DNA of 21,758 nt from Bacillota bacterium (GTDB lineage: Bacteria; Bacillota; Clostridia; Tissierellales; Peptoniphilaceae), in contig JAEXCD010000116.1 in assembly GCA_023393715.1 (NCBI GenBank), forward strand, positions 1 to 21,758, given 5' to 3'. This document shows positions 20,315 through 21,758 of this stretch, one piece after another. The translations under genes were made by a program, and so were the position numbers. How positions within the stretch are numbered: the stretch's first letter is position 1; the number at the start of each line of letters is the position of its first letter. The notes below the pieces were generated by a model. The model was not told where the DNA came from. It searched no databases and was given only the letters and a program-made list of their open reading frames with translations.

Positions 20315-21361
20315 ATGAAAAAAGCATTATCTGTACTGATGTCACTTGCTCTCGTTCTGTCCCTCGCCGCCTGCGCTCCGGGAAAAACGCCCGCCGAAAA
20401 GGGCGAAACGGCCGGATCAGACGCCGCCGCGGAAACGGCCGAGCCGGAACAGCTCGATGTCGTCCTCGATTGGTATCCGAACGCCGTACACGCCTTCCTC
20501 TACGAGGCGCAGGAGAAGGGCTATTTTGCCGAGCAGGGGCTGAACGTCAACTTTATCTTTCCCTCCGATGCATCCGATCCGCTGACAATGCCCTGTGCCG
20601 GCAAAGCCGATATCGGCTTGTACTATCAGGAAGAGACGATCATCGCGAAGGCCAACGAGAACGCGCCGGTTCGCGTCATCGGCACCGTCGTACAGGAGCC
20701 CCTGGTCGTCGTCTGCTCGTTAAAGGAAAAGGGCATCACCTCCCCGGAGCAGCTGGTCGGCAAAAAAATAGGATATTCGGGCACGCCGTTTGGCGAGGTC
20801 GTCATCGACACAATGCTTCAGCGCACCGGGCACAGCCTGTCTGATGTGGAAATGATCAACGTCGGCTTCGAGCTGATGAGCTCTATGACGACCAAGCAGG
20901 TCGACGCCACCTTCGACTGCTTTATCAACCACGAAATTCCCGCGCTGGAAAAGGAAGGCTTCGCGATGGATTATATGAAATTGGCCGATTACGGCATTCC
21001 AAACCACTACGCCCTCGTCTTCGTCACCGGCGAAAAAATGCTGAACGATAACAAAGATAAATACACGCGCTTTCTGCTCGCCTGCCAAAAGGGCTTCCGG
21101 GATATGCAATCCGATCCGAACGCCGCGGTGGAGCTGATCCTTTCCCGTCAAAATGAAGAAAACTTTCCGCTGGACGCCGAGGTCGAGCATCGCAGCATGG
21201 AGCTGCTCCTCCCGCTCATGGAAAAGGAAGGCGCACCCTTCCTGACTCAGAGGCTGGAGGACTGGCAGACCAACATCGACTGGCTGCACTCGTCCGGCAT
21301 GATTGAGCGTACCTTCGACCCGGCGGAGATCGTCGTCGATTTGGTTACGCCGCAGCCATAG
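20315..21361 (+). CDS. thiY: Substrate-binding lipoprotein for a thiamine pyrimidine precursor (ThiY-like)
   Basis: A 348-residue lipoprotein. The signal peptide ends in the lipobox LAAC with lipidated Cys20, then a charged Ala/Glu-rich linker to about residue 45. The mature domain starts DVVLDWYPNAVHAFLYEAQEKGYFAEQGLNVN, the signature of the THI5/NMT1-like group that binds formylaminopyrimidine or HMP derivatives. Further family parts are IGLYYQEETI, VVQEPLVVVCS and KKIGYSGTPFGE. The ATG at 20315 has AAAAGGAG upstream. It is the last gene of the riboswitch operon. Alternative ligands such as riboflavin cannot be excluded, but TPP control and tenA support a pyrimidine precursor. Confidence 0.92.
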   Translation: MKKALSVLMSLALVLSLAACAPGKTPAEKGETAGSDAAAETAEPEQLDVVLDWYPNAVHAFLYEAQEKGYFAEQGLNVNFIFPSDASDPLTMPCAGKADIGLYYQEETIIAKANENAPVRVIGTVVQEPLVVVCSLKEKGITSPEQLVGKKIGYSGTPFGEVVIDTMLQRTGHSLSDVEMINVGFELMSSMTTKQVDATFDCFINHEIPALEKEGFAMDYMKLADYGIPNHYALVFVTGEKMLNDNKDKYTRFLLACQKGFRDMQSDPNAAVELILSRQNEENFPLDAEVEHRSMELLLPLMEKEGAPFLTQRLEDWQTNIDWLHSSGMIERTFDPAEIVVDLVTPQP

Positions 21362-21542
21362 GCGTCTGCCGCGGATGACGCGAACCGCATAACAATCCTC
21401 CCGCGTATCTGTGATTACGCAATCAGTACGCCGGTTGATCTGTAAAATACTTTCCACTTATTTTAGAATTTAAGCATTTCTTTTTGGCGGCTTCGCACTA
21501 CTTTCCGGATGTATTCCTGTTAACATGCTTGAAAAAGAGCAG

Positions 21543-21574
21543 AAAAAAAAAGGAGCTATAGGAACCTCGCTCCT
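21543..21574 (-). terminator. Minus-strand intrinsic terminator
   Basis: Read on the minus strand AGGAGC (21574-21569) pairs with GCTCCT (21556-21551), followed by a run of eight or more T bases (21550-21543). No plus-strand T run follows, so it serves leftward transcripts only. No gene is visible just to its right in the window, so it may end a small RNA or a transcript coming from beyond the edge. Confidence 0.68.
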
Positions 21575-21665
21575 GAGCCTTACGTCCATCGTTCTTTATA
21601 TACGATCCATGGAAAGTCTGTTATGCGCCACAAAGCAGCAGATCGCTGTTTGCGGTAATTTTTAC

Positions 21666-21708
21666 AAAGGCCCGGCATGTTATTACATTTTTAACATGCC
21701 GGGCCTTT
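21666..21708. terminator. 17-bp perfect hairpin, probable bidirectional terminator
   Basis: AAAGGCCCGGCATGTTA (21666-21682) pairs without mismatch with 21692-21708 around a 9-base loop. Either strand gives only TTT followed by AT-rich sequence, so the T run is modest but the stem is very strong. It lies 305 bases after the lipoprotein gene and would separate that operon from a possible leftward gene beyond the edge. Confidence 0.7.
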
Positions 21709-21758
21709 ATGAGCGCTCCGCTCCATATCACAAACTCCGTATCAGTCCTCCTCCGGCC

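Larger units (their letters stand above)
21362..21758. other. Non-coding right edge
   Basis: No gene of the usual length is supported in these 397 bases. They hold an AT-rich stretch (about 21440-21550) and two hairpins listed separately. At the extreme edge the minus strand could contain the last codons of a leftward gene: one frame ends PEED then TGA, another ends GGGLIRSL then TGA. Neither can be judged without the neighbouring sequence. Confidence 0.6.

Overview
The window looks like chromosome of an anaerobic, GC-rich member of the Bacillota, probably class Clostridia or Tissierellia. Pointers are strong AGGAGG-type ribosome binding sites, intrinsic hairpin plus T-run terminators, YczE/YitT-type membrane proteins, a flavodiiron protein (typical of anaerobes that meet oxygen), a PTS fructose system and a TPP riboswitch. 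This placement is inference; no rRNA or marker gene is present.

Layout. (1) 1-5050, plus strand: the tail of an unrecognised gene, a sigma-54 enhancer-binding regulator, then a two-gene operon of a MalY/PatB-type PLP lyase and an NhaC-type antiporter, preceded by a well-spaced -24/-12 promoter. (2) 5120-5370, minus: a tRNA-Trp/tRNA-Ile operon with its own promoter and terminator. (3) 5395-13608, minus: a YczE-type membrane protein behind a promoter flanked by two related operator-like sites; a fructose module (SLC13-type permease, fruK, fruA); a YitT-family protein; a flavodiiron protein; thiD. (4) 13629-15281: a three-copy 26-bp tandem repeat, then a MATE transporter on the plus strand. (5) 15374-17739, minus: thiW-thiM-thiE behind a promoter and a leader terminator that is not a TPP riboswitch. 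(6) 17779-21361, plus: promoter, TPP riboswitch with terminator, tenA and an ABC transporter (ATPase, permease, lipoprotein) of the ThiXYZ type. (7) 21362-21758: non-coding edge with two strong hairpins.

How the genes fit together. Regions 3, 5 and 6 hold a thiamine salvage set. The ABC system and TenA would import and hydrolyse degraded pyrimidine moieties, ThiD phosphorylates HMP and HMP-P, ThiW would import thiazole, ThiM phosphorylates it, and ThiE joins the two halves to thiamine phosphate. No de novo genes (thiC, thiG, thiF, thiS, thiH) are in the window. The pyrimidine operon carries the TPP riboswitch, while the divergent thiazole operon has a different leader, so the two halves may be controlled by different signals. 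In region 1 the regulator almost certainly drives the lyase/antiporter operon next to it.

A recurring oddity is short tandem duplication in intergenic DNA, often covering a stop codon or a ribosome binding site: 4968-5013, 13629-13706, 16912-17015 and 20203-20295.
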